Assembly: GCA_027886175.1 (NCBI GenBank)
Contig: JAJNNQ010000026.1
Span: 14,069,501 to 14,133,500 of the forward strand
Length of the DNA: 64,000 bases
Source of the DNA: Phylloscopus collybita
Taxonomy: Eukaryota; Chordata; Aves; Passeriformes; Phylloscopidae
Direction of reading: 5' to 3'
The translations under genes and the position numbers were made by a program. This document shows, one piece after another, positions 16,470-29,479 of this stretch; the stretch's first letter is position 1, and each line of letters opens with the position of its first letter. The notes beneath the pieces were generated by a model that worked only from the letters and a program-made list of their open reading frames with translations, was not told the DNA's origin and made no database searches.

Positions 16470-18413
16470 TAAAGTAACCAGACAAAAACTGATGAGATCT
16501 GCCTGTCCAAAGTTTCCAAAATGTCAATGCATTAATGTATACCAGGTGTTAAATATGTACAGTAGTACTTCATTTGCTGTTTGCAGAGGATATTGGAATT
16601 CTGCAGTCTCTGGCAAAGACTGACTGTTAAAAGCCACACAGTCTTGTGTAGTAAGACAACCCTGTGATAGAATCACACATAAAGTAAGAATGGTTTAAAA
16701 AACATGGGGTTTTTTACATTTTTCTTTCTTCAAGTTAACCATTACAAAATAACTACTGAAGTATTAATTTATGTAGCACCTGTGTGTGGTCTGTTACAAA
16801 TGCATCTTGTACACTTAAAATTCACTGCTGTGTTCTTAAATTCAAAGAAATAAGTAGCCTCCTCTTAAACAGAAATCTTGTCACAGAAACATCTTGTGTT
16901 CTGAGCAGTCTAAGAGCTACAAAATGTATTTCTGATAAGATCCCTATCTGAAAGCATCTGAAAGTAACAGAAGAAAAAAGGAGGTGATTTTTTGGATGCA
17001 ATTTTGAAAGGAAAAGAAGACACAAAGTAATAGTATCAGGGTCTGATTGCCTTTTTTTAAGCAGCATGAAGGGTGACAGGATGACAGATTTGAGCTACTT
17101 ATGTGAGAAGGGGCTAAAAAAGGTACCTCAAGTTGATAAACCATTGAGTTATAGAAAACGAACAGTTTTACTAGGTCCACTCTGCTTGCTCTTCTTTTTG
17201 TATTTATCTGCTGCTGTATGCTGACTCTAATGATTTTATTCTATTTTCCAGTGAATTAGCATCTAACATAATAAATAGAACTTGGAATTATACAGATCTT
17301 TGGTCTAAGCCATCTTGGCTAGACCTGTATTATTATTTTTAGAAAGCAATTGTTTTAAAGATCAAATAACAAGTACTTGTAAAGTTGTACTATGGTTTTT
17401 GCTTATATGCTTCTCAATAACAAGTGGCAGAAGGACTTTGTGCATTGAAAATAGAAAGGGGTGAATATGATAAAGGATTAAAGGGTTTGTACTCCATTTG
17501 GGAAGGCAAGCATTGTGCAAGTCAGTTTTATGTGAGCCTAAATATATACTTGGAAATGCAGTTAAACTTTGAATATATTACGTAGCTTCTCTTTTATCGT
17601 TATGTGGACTTCAGCTTCAGTAATAAAACCCCCTGCTTTACTGGCTGAACTATTCAGCTGAGCTCCTTGTGTCAATAAGTGAAAGCAAGTGACAACTGCA
17701 GGAAATACATCATTCTGGTAGGAGACAGGTGTTAGGAATCTAGACCCCTACTCTAAAAAATCTTGTTAGAATCCTTCCCTTGAATTTACTGGTAGATTAC
17801 AGTCAAGCAGGATTTCCATGCTCTTGATGAGCCAGATAGGGATTTTCCCTGACTAAGTATAATTAGATGAATTCAGAAAATTCTTGTAAAATCTTTTCTA
17901 TAAAAGGAAGAATAAATTTTGCAATAGTTGTTAATGCATCATCAGAGATCATAACTCATCCTGTAGGTTCAAGGACCCACTGCCAGGTTTTCTTTGTTCT
18001 TGTTTATTGAAGAAAAAGCTGACAAGGAAGAGTATTGTCACTCCTCCAAAATACTGTTTCCTTTCAGTCCAACTAACAGGAGGTGACTGAGGACTGCAGA
18101 GCCCTGAGCTTGTCTTGCCTCATTCAACCACAAAACAAGACTTCCTTGTCCTGCAGTGTGATCCCCAAGCTGAGCAGAGCAGCGCAGCTGTGAGCTAAAA
18201 ACCTTCCTGCTAATGCAGTGTTTGACCTCTCATGTTTGCCTAGACAAAACTAGTTCTGCCTTTTTGAAGGCTTATTTTCGTACTGAATTTTAAAGCTCAA
18301 AGTTAGGTATAGAGGGATAAAATTCACAAATAAATGGTTATTCCAGATTACATTTTATTAATGCATATTGATTTATTAAAAATATGAATATCGATCTAAT
18401 ACCAATATCCAAC

Positions 18414-19089
18414 TGAGACGGACAAAAAACTCTCTAACAGTTTGAAGTTAGAAAGTGTATGTTTATTGCAGCGCTGGGCAGCATGTGGGATAGCTCCCCA
18501 AAGGCATACCGCACCTTACAGAAAATCACAAAGCTATTTTATTTACAAAACTGTTGAATATCTAAATTACAAATACATATTCATAACCTTGGTACATCCC
18601 ATTCCCCGCTTTGTATGGTAATTAGCAAAAAACCAATTAAGCATGCGTAGTTTGTCCTTTGAAATGGGTCGATGGTCTCATTTAAGAGGAGTGGGTTTAA
18701 AATGAGGAAGTAAAATAACTCTTCATCGCTCTGAACTTTCTACCTTTTCAATGCAAATGGTGACAAATGGTTGTTGGTAGAATTCCCATTTCCTTAGGTA
18801 CAGTGACTTTCAATAAGTTTCAGGATTGGGGAGTCTCTGTAATTGTCCTGTGTCTCTAAACCTATTTATCAGGTTCTCTATTTATTGTTTCAAGCACAGC
18901 TAAGCAAACATAAGGTTGACAAGCAATCAGTTATTTGGAAAAAGTTAACTCAAGCCTAGTCTTCCTTAGCTAACTACAAAGCTCTTAATTAACTTCGACA
19001 ACTATAAGGCTTATTTCTAAAATCTTAATTTCTTTAAAATCCTATATTCTTTAAAATCTATGTCTCAATATAATTAAGTATTATGGTCA
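18414..19089 (-). mobile_element. Probable solo LTR of an endogenous retrovirus, reverse orientation
   Basis: Read on the minus strand, the segment ends in a CA dinucleotide at 18414. Just before that end is an AATAAA polyadenylation signal (complement of the TTTATT near 18463), followed by about 50 bp of short U5-like sequence. Such an arrangement is typical of an LTR 3' end, and the text resembles passerine LTRs I have seen. The 5' end is uncertain: a TG complement at 19088-19089 is a possible start. I could not find a matching target-site duplication. No internal retroviral genes are visible on either side, so it is most likely a solo LTR. A non-LTR origin remains possible. Confidence 0.5.
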
Positions 19090-19494
19090 ATTTAAAAAGT
19101 GCAGTGTATATGGATGAGTGTCTCCATAGGTGATTTCTTACTGAAGTAACTACTTAGGGAACTAGCAAGGAGCAATTTCTTCCAAAATCCTGAGCAACAG
19201 ACAGTGCTTCAAGAGACACTGAAATAAGGAGTATTAAAATAAAATGCTATGGTAGTTGTTTTGGCTTTTGTTCCTACCACTATACAATTTATGTTGATAA
19301 AAGAAAATAGCTTGAAGGGGAGGGATCTGATCACAAGCTTCTGTTAAAACCCAATGATCTTTTACATAGCATCTCTTTAAGGCTTTATATATACCTTATG
19401 GAAATTACTCATAAATAAGGAAGAGTTAGCATAGTTACATATCAGATGACCAAAAGTAAAATTTCATTTTTCAGAAAGTAAAAATCATGTTTAA

Positions 19495-20335
19495 ATGAAG
19501 AAAATAGGGTATAGTGTAAACTCTTGGCAGGGACAGACAGACCACAGGAGACTGATGAGCAAATTGCTTCCAATATTAAGATTAGCAATGACATTTTTCT
19601 ATGCACATCAGGAAGCTGGCCAGACGATCTGTGGGACTTGCAGGTTAGTGAAATGTAAAAGGAGCATTAAAGAAAAATAATGGCAAAGCAGAACAACTAA
19701 ATGGTCTGTTTGTATTGATGTTCCCTCCTGAGGAGTTGGGGAGGGGGGTGGTCCCTGAACAAGTCTGTCTTCATGGCGAGTATTCTGGGGAGCTGACTCC
19801 AGTTGAAGCATCAGCAGGAGAGGTTTTGGAATGAATCAATCCACTGAAGAGTGTTGCCAGGACCAGATGGTGCACATGCAGGATCCTAAGTGAACTCTGA
19901 TATGAAATTGCAGGCTACTAAGCCTGAATATCTGAGGAACAGAAGGGGGCAAGTGTAATGCCAAGTTTTAAATGGTTCATGGTGATCCACAAGATGCAGA
20001 TGAGTAAATCTGACATCTCTAATGGGCAAGCTAGTTGAAACCAATCAATAATAGCTGACATAAAAGGCAGAATTCTGCAGGCTGAAGTTGCAGCTTTTAT
20101 ATGTATTAGAGCTATCTGAAGGAGCTGGGCTGCATATGGGGCTTGTAACAGTGATATAGGTGAGGAGCTATTCTTGCATTTTCAAAAGCTTTCTCACATA
20201 AGGCTATGAAAGAAAGTCCTTGCTGAACTGGAAGCAAAGTCACGTCATAGCAATATCTTGGTTAGCATGAGGCAAAGAGTGGCAATAATCAATCCATTTT
20301 CACAATGGGGAAAAATGAGGAGATAAGAAGAATTT
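19495..20335 (+). mobile_element. Ancient CR1-clade LINE fragment, sense orientation (linker to reverse transcriptase)
   Basis: Blocks match the widespread amniote CR1/L3-type LINE in order. They are a GGAGCATTAAAGAAAAATAA segment, then a GAGGTTTTGGAATGAATC segment, then CCAGGACCAGATGG (encoding the PGPDG start of the RT region), then a decayed YEIA block, then GGGCAAGCTAGTTGAAACCA (the GKLVET block), then TTTTCAAAAGCTTTCTCACA (the FxKAFxxV block), and finally CAATCCATTTTCACAATGGGG. Every frame is broken by stops and indels, so this is an old dead copy. The 5' limit is approximate. Confidence 0.8.
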
Positions 20336-20737
20336 GGGAAAGATTATATTTACATGTGGATGCACAGTGAATAGTTCTGAATTAATTAGGGGATTCTGGG
20401 ATCCATTGTAGTAGTTATGTGAAAGTCTCAGTGCTCTTATTTCTTAAAATTCAAAAAAGGCAGGGGAATTGGTACCAGGGAAGAAGGTTTAAATCAAGAA
20501 ACAGGAATTGGAATTGAAGAACTTACTGCTACAGGATATGATGAACACTGGATAAATAAACATTAAGAGACAAAACCAGTTGTATATACAGAGGATGTGT
20601 ATTTTGATGGCTTTCTTATAGGATGGCTGGAGATAACTCCAACTCAGAGAAAACTGAAATAACTAGTTAATCAGATAATACTTTACACGAACAATCTCCC
20701 AGTTGCCACTCTTATACATTGAACACTGAGCTTGATG

Positions 20738-20765
20738 TTTAAAAACAACTGCAGTTGTTTTTAAA
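20738..20765. repeat. Perfect 28-bp palindrome
   Basis: TTTAAAAACAACTG is followed immediately by its exact reverse complement with no spacer. It lies in the PREP intron about 400 bp after the LINE fragment. It could extrude as a cruciform or form an RNA hairpin without a loop. No function is implied. Confidence 0.85.
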
Positions 20766-21351
20766 ATCCATGAGGCAAGCATTATTCTTAAAGAAATTGT
20801 CCCTTCCAGTTGCAGGAAGATGAAAGTAGTAAAACAAGAAAATACAGCAGCAATTCACTTTGTTAATTTGAGGTTATTCCACTGATTTTGTAACAGCCTG
20901 CTTTTATCAAAACTCTTTTATTAAGGGTTTACATACATGGAGGACAACTTCCATCAGTAAATGGAGGGCTTTTGATCCTTAATGCCTTTTTCTTTTTTGA
21001 GACTAATATTAAAAGTTTAAACAGTGAATGGTTTAGGTACCTTCATTTCAGTAGGTCAAAATCTCACATGCTTTAAAAGTTCATTTCTCCTTCAGTCCCA
21101 ATTTGGTGGTTTGAAAGGCGTTGTTCACAGAACAACATGTTTGGTGTCTGAAGAGCACAGAAATGGCTCTTAGGTTCTTTTGAACTTACCATCTTTCAGA
21201 GTTATGTTTTTTATCCATTTCTGTATTTGCTTATAGTTTTGCTTGAAAGTCTATTTGACTTCATATTTATTCACTGACAGACTATTCCCAGTACAACTTG
21301 GTAGTGAACCTTTTACTGTTGAACTTAATTCTTTTAAGATCTGGGTACTAA

Positions 21352-22317
<966 letters not shown>

Positions 22318-22612
22318 GTACTCTCCACTTCACAATGTCAAACTCCCAGAAGAAGATGGCATCCAGTATCCCTCCACGCTGCTTCTCACAGCAGACCACG
22401 ATGACCGTGTGGTCCCTCTGCATTCACTGAAGTTCATCGCTACCCTGCAGTACGTTGTGGGCCGAAGCAGTAAACAAACCAATCCACTTCTCATCCATGT
22501 TGACACCAAAGCTGGGCATGGAGCAGGAAAGCCAACTGCTAAAGTTATAGAAGAAGTGTCAGATATGTTTGCTTTTATAGCACGATGTCTAAATCTTGAG
22601 TGGATTGAATAA
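22318..22612 (+). CDS. PREP: Prolyl endopeptidase, last coding exon (residues about 613-710, stop TAA)
   Basis: The final exon supplies the other two catalytic residues. Asp of [11 protein letters not shown] (codon GAT at 22400-22402) aligns with Asp641, and His of [11 protein letters not shown] (CAT at 22517-22519) aligns with His680. Arg of HDDR corresponds to Arg643, which binds the substrate carbonyl. The protein ends [16 protein letters not shown] with TAA at 22610-22612. Joined with the four preceding exons the frame stays open for exactly 271 codons. The 3' end of the gene is therefore complete in the window. Confidence 0.97.
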
Positions 22613-22860
22613 GCAAAGTGCTTATTACCATCTCCTTTAGAAAACAAGGGCTTTAACATTTAAGAACAGCCACACTACTACTTAGTGTAGTACTTACATT
22701 TAAGAACTGCAGTTTAATATTTTATTGATCCAATCTGCTAGGGAGTTTTGATCTTCTGTGCTTCCCTCTTTTTGGCATTTCTTTGATTCTTTTTCTATTG
22801 CATTCCAAATTCCATTTTGAAAAGCATGTTCAAATAAATAGCTGAGCTACTCTCAGTACT
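22613..22860 (+). other. PREP: PREP 3'UTR (minimum extent)
   Basis: AT-rich sequence follows the PREP stop. A direct repeat of ACATTTAAGAAC occurs twice within about 45 bp (near 22657 and 22695), flanking a small imperfect hairpin. The first canonical polyadenylation signal is AATAAA at 22833-22838. The true end of the transcript cannot be fixed from sequence alone and could lie further downstream. Confidence 0.6.
22833..22838 (+). terminator. PREP: Candidate PREP polyadenylation signal AATAAA
   Basis: This canonical hexamer lies about 220 bp after the stop codon. It is followed by a T/G-containing stretch (CTCAGTACTGTTGTG) that could serve as the downstream element. Other AATAAA matches occur further right, so alternative sites are possible. 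Confidence 0.5.
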
Positions 22861-25800
22861 GTTGTGAAAATTTAGATTTCAAAATTAGTGCTAGTTGAGC
22901 TTATTTCCTATAAAAATTTTAATGTATTTCACCTGTAAACATATCCAGATCATTTGTAATTAAATGTAAGTACTGTTCACATACAAGAACTCTGAGCATA
23001 TTTTATTTACACAGTAATTTATTTAAGAATGTAAATTGAAGGTGTTCAGTGATAACCATGAAAAAATGAAGAGACAGTAATCCAGTTATGTCAAATATTA
23101 TTAAAAAGCTTATATTACATTCTGTTTATAAACATGTTACAGTCTGTAATAATGATGTTGTTAAATTGTTCCTTCTTTCTAAAGAGACTTCAAAATGTCA
23201 TCAGTTTTGTCTTTGGCCATTTAGTTCCACACAGAAGAGAAAACTGGAGGCTGAAAAACTAGAACAGACCTAAGATTCTCACTGTAGTCTCAGTCAAGCT
23301 ATACAGATACTCTCCAGCAACCCATGTGAAATTATTTCTTTAACTGTTTCGGAAGAGTAGACCAGGCACTGATATAAATAAATGAACAAAATATAAACCA
23401 ACACAAAACAAAAATCCCCAATCCAAAGCCACAGCTTTGTCCAGATTATTCAGTTCACCTTTATTCTGATGCTTCTGACAGGACATTTTCTAACAAGGCA
23501 AAATCTGAACATACATGTATAACCTAGTTTTGGCTTCAAAGCAGCAAGAGCTCGTAGTCAGACTCCCCTATGATTTGACACAGGCACATTATTTGAAATG
23601 CCATTTTTCCCATCTAGACTGTAGAGCTATAAAGTAGATGTGAGTACTTGCCTACTGTTTAATCTCTGATGTACTGCAGCAATTTGAGTTTGATTTTGCA
23701 GAGAAAAAAAGTATGCTATCAACTATTATTAGTCTTGTTGCCCTTCCAGAAAACATCACTGTTTCTTACTTTTGGATGTACTGATATAATCTTCCAGAAT
23801 CATGCTTGTCATTACATTCATACTTAGACCCTAAGGACTGTATTTTAACTCTGGGCTCAGAAGGGCTCAGGAGTTTTATCTATAAACAAACAATGTCTTG
23901 GTGCAGGAAGAGGAGGGAATGGTATTTAAAAGAGAGGGGGATGCTCTAAAGAGCAGCAAAATTAACAATAAATTTGTACCAGAGTCACTCTGTGTTTCCC
24001 TCACGATCTGGACTTCTTTCAGTTCTCTCTGGAGTCCAGGAAAGATCATCCTCTCCAGGCCCATATTATGTATGGCTAAAATTATTTCTGCTAATTTGAT
24101 GTTAGGAAAAAATAAAAATTTATTTCTGCTTTCATATGAAATACCATACCTAAAACCTCTATGTGATCTGGGGTTTATGTGGGATCCATGGACATTACAG
24201 TTGTTTACAAGATACTCTGTAGACTTCTGCACTCTGATCAAATTAAACAATCAGAATAGGGAGTTGAGGGAGGGTGGATTTTTTTTTTTTTTCCTTCTAG
24301 GCTGTGAAAACAGGGTGCAGGTTCAGCACCCCCTTTTCCCAGGTATATGAAATGCTTTCTTTGATCAGCTAGAAGTTTTCAACAGCTTCCCGGCATGGCA
24401 GAAACAAAGCACATAAAGCTGTGCCATCTTCATTTGTAATATTCATAGTTGTGGCATGTAGCCTTCTACTGAATTTATAGTTACTGTCAAGAGGGCAGAG
24501 CTTCATCTCTGATAATGAAGCTTTGCAGGATAGGGTGTGGAAACATGGTCCTCAGACATTTGAGAAGTAGAGCTGAACTGTGTCAGTGCATTAAATTGCA
24601 AATGCTTGGGTACAGCCACCTCAGTCATCTCTAGGTCCGTTCCTAAAAATGCTTTTTCTTGTTCTCCAATAGCTCAAGCACAAAACTTATTGCACAGGTT
24701 AAAATAACTCCTTTTCCTTCTGAAGCCTTCTGTTGAAGTTGAGGTCCATGAATGACTCAGTGTCATGACAGATGACCCATAATCTAGAGACTTTGGAAAC
24801 AACATTTCTCTGAGTGGCAATCAGTAGTACTAAAGATGGATACACCACTCACAAAGTAAGTGTTCCAGAGTATCCCTTGTGGAATGCTGGTGTCAGTATT
24901 GGGAAGGCATTGTGTTTCTGTAATAGGGTCATCAACATTTATTTGATCTTAATCAGCTGTGCCAAGTTCAGGATTCAGGTGCCAAAAAAATTATGTTGCA
25001 AAGCTGTCCTGTTATCTGAGTTGCTGCTTTTGAGGCAGACAGGGTCATACTCCAACTGGAATCTGTAATTAAGTCTGAGCGAGTAATGCTCTTGTAATAT
25101 AGTGGAATTTAAACCTTTGGGGTTTTGATTAAATAGACCTGGAGCCAAACCATTCCTGCTGTATAAAACATAATGAAATTTCTGTTAGTCTAGTTTCAAG
25201 GTTAACTTATTTTCTCTATCGTCGAAACGCTATTTTATGAAGACACTCTTGTGTTTTGTGACATCTGTTTCCAGTATGTGAAGCAAAATTCACAAGCTGG
25301 GCAAGGTAACCTCCTAACTATCTGCTTTTTCAGAACCACCTTAGAAAACTAGATACTGATGTTTTGCACAAAGATCCAACCCCCCCTGAAAAAGCCCTGT
25401 AAGAGGCTTATGTAACATGAAGAAAAATCTGGTTTTATTTGGAAATAAATGAACTTTTTACACATTACTCCTAATAATAGTCTTCACAACTGATGTCAAG
25501 ATATCTTAGTTGTCTTTCTTCCCATGAATGTACATTGGCATTAGAGTCGATTTATGTGAAGAAGATCAGAAGTATTTTTAAAAGCTGAGAGTCTTCATAT
25601 TCTTTACAGAAAGAGATATTTGAATTCCTTTGCATTGGAGTTAATTTACATTTTGGTAGCTGCTAAAAAGATAGATATATAGGTATGTGTGTGCGTATGT
25701 TTGTACTGATTTCAGCTGGGAGCTGCACTCTTGTAGTTTAGGGATGGAAGAGGGCAGCTGGCCTGTGTGGGTATGTAAGAATAACGGATGCTTAAGACAG

Positions 25801-28176
25801 AGTTTGGAGACAGATACCAGTCCCTGGCCCCTAGAGCTTCTTGACCAGGAGTTTCTTCACTTGGCTCTACTTTGCCATCTGTCTGTAGGAAGGCAGAAAC
25901 ACGAGCAGCAGTACTTCTGGATTCAATACGGCAAGCAGCAGCTTTCAAAGATCAGTGTTGCCAGGTCATTTATTTATTTTTAGCCTGAGGTTGTCCCTCA
26001 GGATTGCCTAAAGATCTGCTTATAGACTTCCTGACAGTCTCTCCTGTGAAAGGGGTTTTCCAAGCTGAGCAGGATTTAGGGAGAGGGCCAAGGGAGGGAC
26101 TTGGAAGCTAGACCAATAAACAACTACACAGTTTTCTGCCAAGCTCTTCTACTTGGAAAATCTTTAGTAGACCACTTTTGTGTAATTGTCTCTTTGTCCA
26201 GACCTCTCAGAATATGGATAGGTCTTTCTGCTTTGAATAGCCAGATTTGGCAACGTGGTTCATTTTTCCTTGTGTTAATTCCTTCTGCCTTCATATATGG
26301 CATGCCAGGAGAAAACAAAACAAAAAAAAAACGAAAACAAACAAAACCCAAACAAACAAACAACAAAAAAAACCAACCATGCCACATTTTTTAGGTTTTT
26401 GTTAGTTTGCTCTTGCAGAAGAGTGATGTAGGATAGCCTTCCAGTTCTTATGTCCCTGAAAATAAATATAGTGTGTCCTCAAGATAACACTATCCATCTA
26501 TCCATGAACAGAAAATTCTGAATAAGCTCATGTCTTCGGTTTATTCATGGGAGAGCAATCCTAGTGACAGAGGCCCTCAGTGGAAGCAGAACTTGCTACT
26601 GGCACAGAAATTAACTGAAATGCTGGACTAGGAGGACTGTGATTTGACTGTTTCTCCTAATTTTCCATAAGAATAACAGAAAATTCAACATTTTAAACCA
26701 AAGCTTAGCAATAACCTTTGAGAATCTTTTCTGTAGACATCCCTCTGCCTTGTTACCAGGAGAAAGAGAGGCAAGGAACAAACTTGGTGCTCACACCCTT
26801 ACCCATTGCAGTGGAAGTTTAATGCTGAAAGTCTGAATAGCAAGAGTCAGTGTGTGGTGACTTCACTAAACATTTCCAGCTCTCACAGCAGATGCAGCTT
26901 GACAGCTGGAGTCAGTGGATGGATGACATCCCTGCAAACATGACATTACCAGCTGGCCATTTGCTGCTCAGGAAACTGTAATCTGTGCTTGTGCACTGCT
27001 TTCAATGCCTCTCAGGCCTTCTGTGTGCAAAAAGGGAGGAGCTACTCTTCTTGAAGCCCCTAAGGTGGGGGGGACACATGCTGTTTTAAGCAAGATGCGT
27101 ACTAGGTAGGTATCTGGTAGTGCTAACTAAGCATTAATTTTGATACTTCTCTATAACCTATACAGGGCATTACTAGGCCAAAAATAATATCTGTAGTGTT
27201 TATCTTCTGGCCTCACTCTTAAAGTACTGGGGGAAGTAATCAGAAAAGCAGAAATTCAGCCGTAGCACCTGAACTAATAGAAGGTGGTAATTTCATTTAG
27301 TTCTTAGCACCATGATTTTTATGCTGTTTTTCTTTCCCTGTGAAGATCCGTATTTAAACCTCCGACATCTCCTCAGCAGAAGAACAGATGAACATGAAGA
27401 TACATTTCAGTGATGCCATCAAATATATTCTGCTGTGGGACAGAAGATAAGAGCAGCAGAAAAAAAAGTTTGCCACCTAGCAGTTACTGAACAACCATGA
27501 AGATACTAAGTAACAGAGGAGTTTATTCATTAGTTAGTCTTGTACCAGTTAATGCAATTTTTCAGAAGTTTTGGGAGTGCTTAGCAGGCGAAAAAACTGT
27601 TATCCATGCTGATTTATTATTTTAGGTAATTTCTGGTGTGCAACAAGAGCGTGTCATTGTGACAGCAAGTGACAAAATGCTGTGACTTGGACTCTTGTTT
27701 CCTTCCTGAGGAAGAAACTGAATAAAAGGTTTCGGCATTTCACTCTTCAGAATCCTTTGGAACAGTAACAGAAGCAGATAAACAATACTTATTGTCTTCT
27801 GATGGTCTTAAATGAAATAGTGTAATTTCTCAACAAAATATGTTGTTTTCTGGTAGTACTGCTGTTTTAGAGGAAGCTCTGCTGTAGTAGAACAAGCTTT
27901 GTGATATAGGTATGTGCAGCTATTTCTTTCAGTGCAGATAGATATTTCTTTCAGTAGCCGGGCCAAGCTGTTACATACTTCCTACTTCATAGATTTAGTG
28001 TTCATAATTGACATTCTGCTGCTGAAGTTGCTTTTTGTTTAGTTTAAAGCTTCTCAGCATTAAAACCATGTTTTCATCATAAATGATGTAAAGCTGTAGG
28101 CGTAGGACCATTCATAGGGGACCCAAGCTTCAACTCCTTACCCTTCATTTTGTGTTTCCCTAAGTAGACACAGTTA
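22861..28176. other. Intergenic region between PREP and the first intergenic CR1 copy
   Basis: AT-rich sequence with no recognisable gene or RNA. Open frames such as 23898-24350 (150 codons, +) and its minus-strand overlap lack family resemblance and have no splice context. A T tract (about 24278-24292) and an A/CAAA-rich tract (26311-26376) are the only clear simple repeats. Confidence 0.7.
26311..26376. repeat. A-rich / CAAA low-complexity tract
   Basis: A stretch of about 65 bp made of A runs broken by C, including repeated AAAC and CAAA units. On the minus strand it reads as a Phe-rich open frame, which is an artefact. Confidence 0.85.
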
Positions 28177-28516
28177 GAATCATAGAATGGTTTAGATTGG
28201 AAGGGACGTTAAAGATCATCTAGTTGCAACTACCCTCCTCTGGGCAGGGACACCTTCCACTAGACCAGGGTGCTCTGGGCCCCATCCACCATGGTCCTGA
28301 ACACTTCAAGAATGGGGCATCCATAACTTTTCTGGGACAACCTGTTTCAGTGCCTCACCACCCTCATAGTGAAGAGTTTATTCCTAATATCTAATCTAAA
28401 CCTGCCCTCTTTTGGTTTGAAGCCATTACCCCTTGCCCTGTCACTACATGCCCTTGAAAAAAGTCTCTCTCCATCTTTTATGTAGGCTTTCTACCTGTAG
28501 GGTTCTGAAGGGCCAC
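28177..28516 (-). mobile_element. CR1 LINE, truncated 3' end, antisense orientation
   Basis: The + strand begins GAATCATAGAATGGTTTAGA and continues with TTGGAAGGGACGTTAAAGAT, GGGACACCTTCCACTAGACC, CAGTGCCTCACCACCCTC and CTAATATCTAATCTAAACCT. This is the reverse complement of the classical avian CR1 3' region, so the element points to the minus strand with its tail at 28177. The left half is well preserved, suggesting a moderately young copy. There is no intact coding sequence. Confidence 0.95.
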
Positions 28517-29237
28517 AGTTTGGGCCAGCCCAAGACTGCTTTTTTTCCAGACTGAACTAGAAAAACTTCACAGTACAGTAAAAAAGTGAAATAATCATAG
28601 ATGATCACTGCCTATAAATTGAAGAGCTTGAGAAACCTCTATTTTTGACTGTATGTAAACAAGCCTCCAGCTGTATTTTGAAATTAAAGGGATTACTTTT
28701 CTTAATTAGAGATGTTCAGCCCTCCTTGAGCTTCAAGGAAGTACAGATCCAAATCTGAACTTCATAAGAGCACACAACACTCAAAATGCCTAAAAGCAAA
28801 AGCAGTTCTTGAAATTCCCTGTCTTTGCAATGTGGTTATCCTTTAGCAAAGCTTTGGTGCCAAGGACAAACTGGAAAACATCCTCCTCTCACAGATGACA
28901 GTCACTCGCACAACAACCCAGTCATTTAAATAGTTTGCTGCCATGGGCCTGCTGCCCATTCTTCCTGCCTGGTGGAGCCTTCCAGGCCCACTGTGATTGC
29001 CAGAGGAAGTCAAATGAGGGGGAGGAGTACCAAATTTACAAAATTGCTTCCAGCTAATGAGTTAGTTCGTTATTGAGAACATTTCATTGGAGATTTTGGA
29101 TTGCTTTCATTATTTTTGATACTTGTTCCCTGTTAGGATCTGATTAGTGGGAGATGCCTCTCCTGAATTAAGGTTCAAGAAAGAAGTATGATGTTAATCA
29201 TTTTAGCCTGGCTGTCATGGTAAAATTCAAAGGTTGT
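28517..29237. other. Short intergenic stretch between two CR1 copies
   Basis: I see no gene, RNA or clear repeat here. Composition is mixed, with nothing longer than short open frames. Confidence 0.7.
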
Positions 29238-29479
29238 TACCTCAAGCTGTGCCAGGGGAGGTTCAAACTGGACATTGGAAAGAATTCCTTCACAGAAGGG
29301 GGTTGCTAAGCATCGGAATGGACTGCCCAGGGGAATCTTGGAGCCACCATCCCTGGAGGTGATCAAGAAACAACTGGACTTAATGCTATGGTGTAGTTGA
29401 CAAGGTGGTGATCATTCAAAGGTTAGATGTCTTTTCCAGCCTAAGTGATTCTTACTTGATTGTACTTGATTCTGTGACC
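29238..29479 (+). mobile_element. CR1 LINE, truncated 3' end, sense orientation
   Basis: Blocks CCTCAAGCTGTGCCAGGGGA, then TTCAAACTGG, then AATTCCTTCACAGAAGGG, then CACCATCCCTGGAGGTGATC follow the CR1 3' consensus. The copy ends near a GATTCTGTGA octamer. It differs more from the consensus than the copy at 28177, so it is probably older. It lies about 0.7 kb from that copy but in the opposite orientation; they are separate insertions. Confidence 0.88.

Noticed and set aside
22657..22706. Small hairpin and direct repeat in the PREP 3'UTR
   Set aside because: Stems are only about five base pairs and the direct repeat is 12 bp; too weak to claim a regulatory element.
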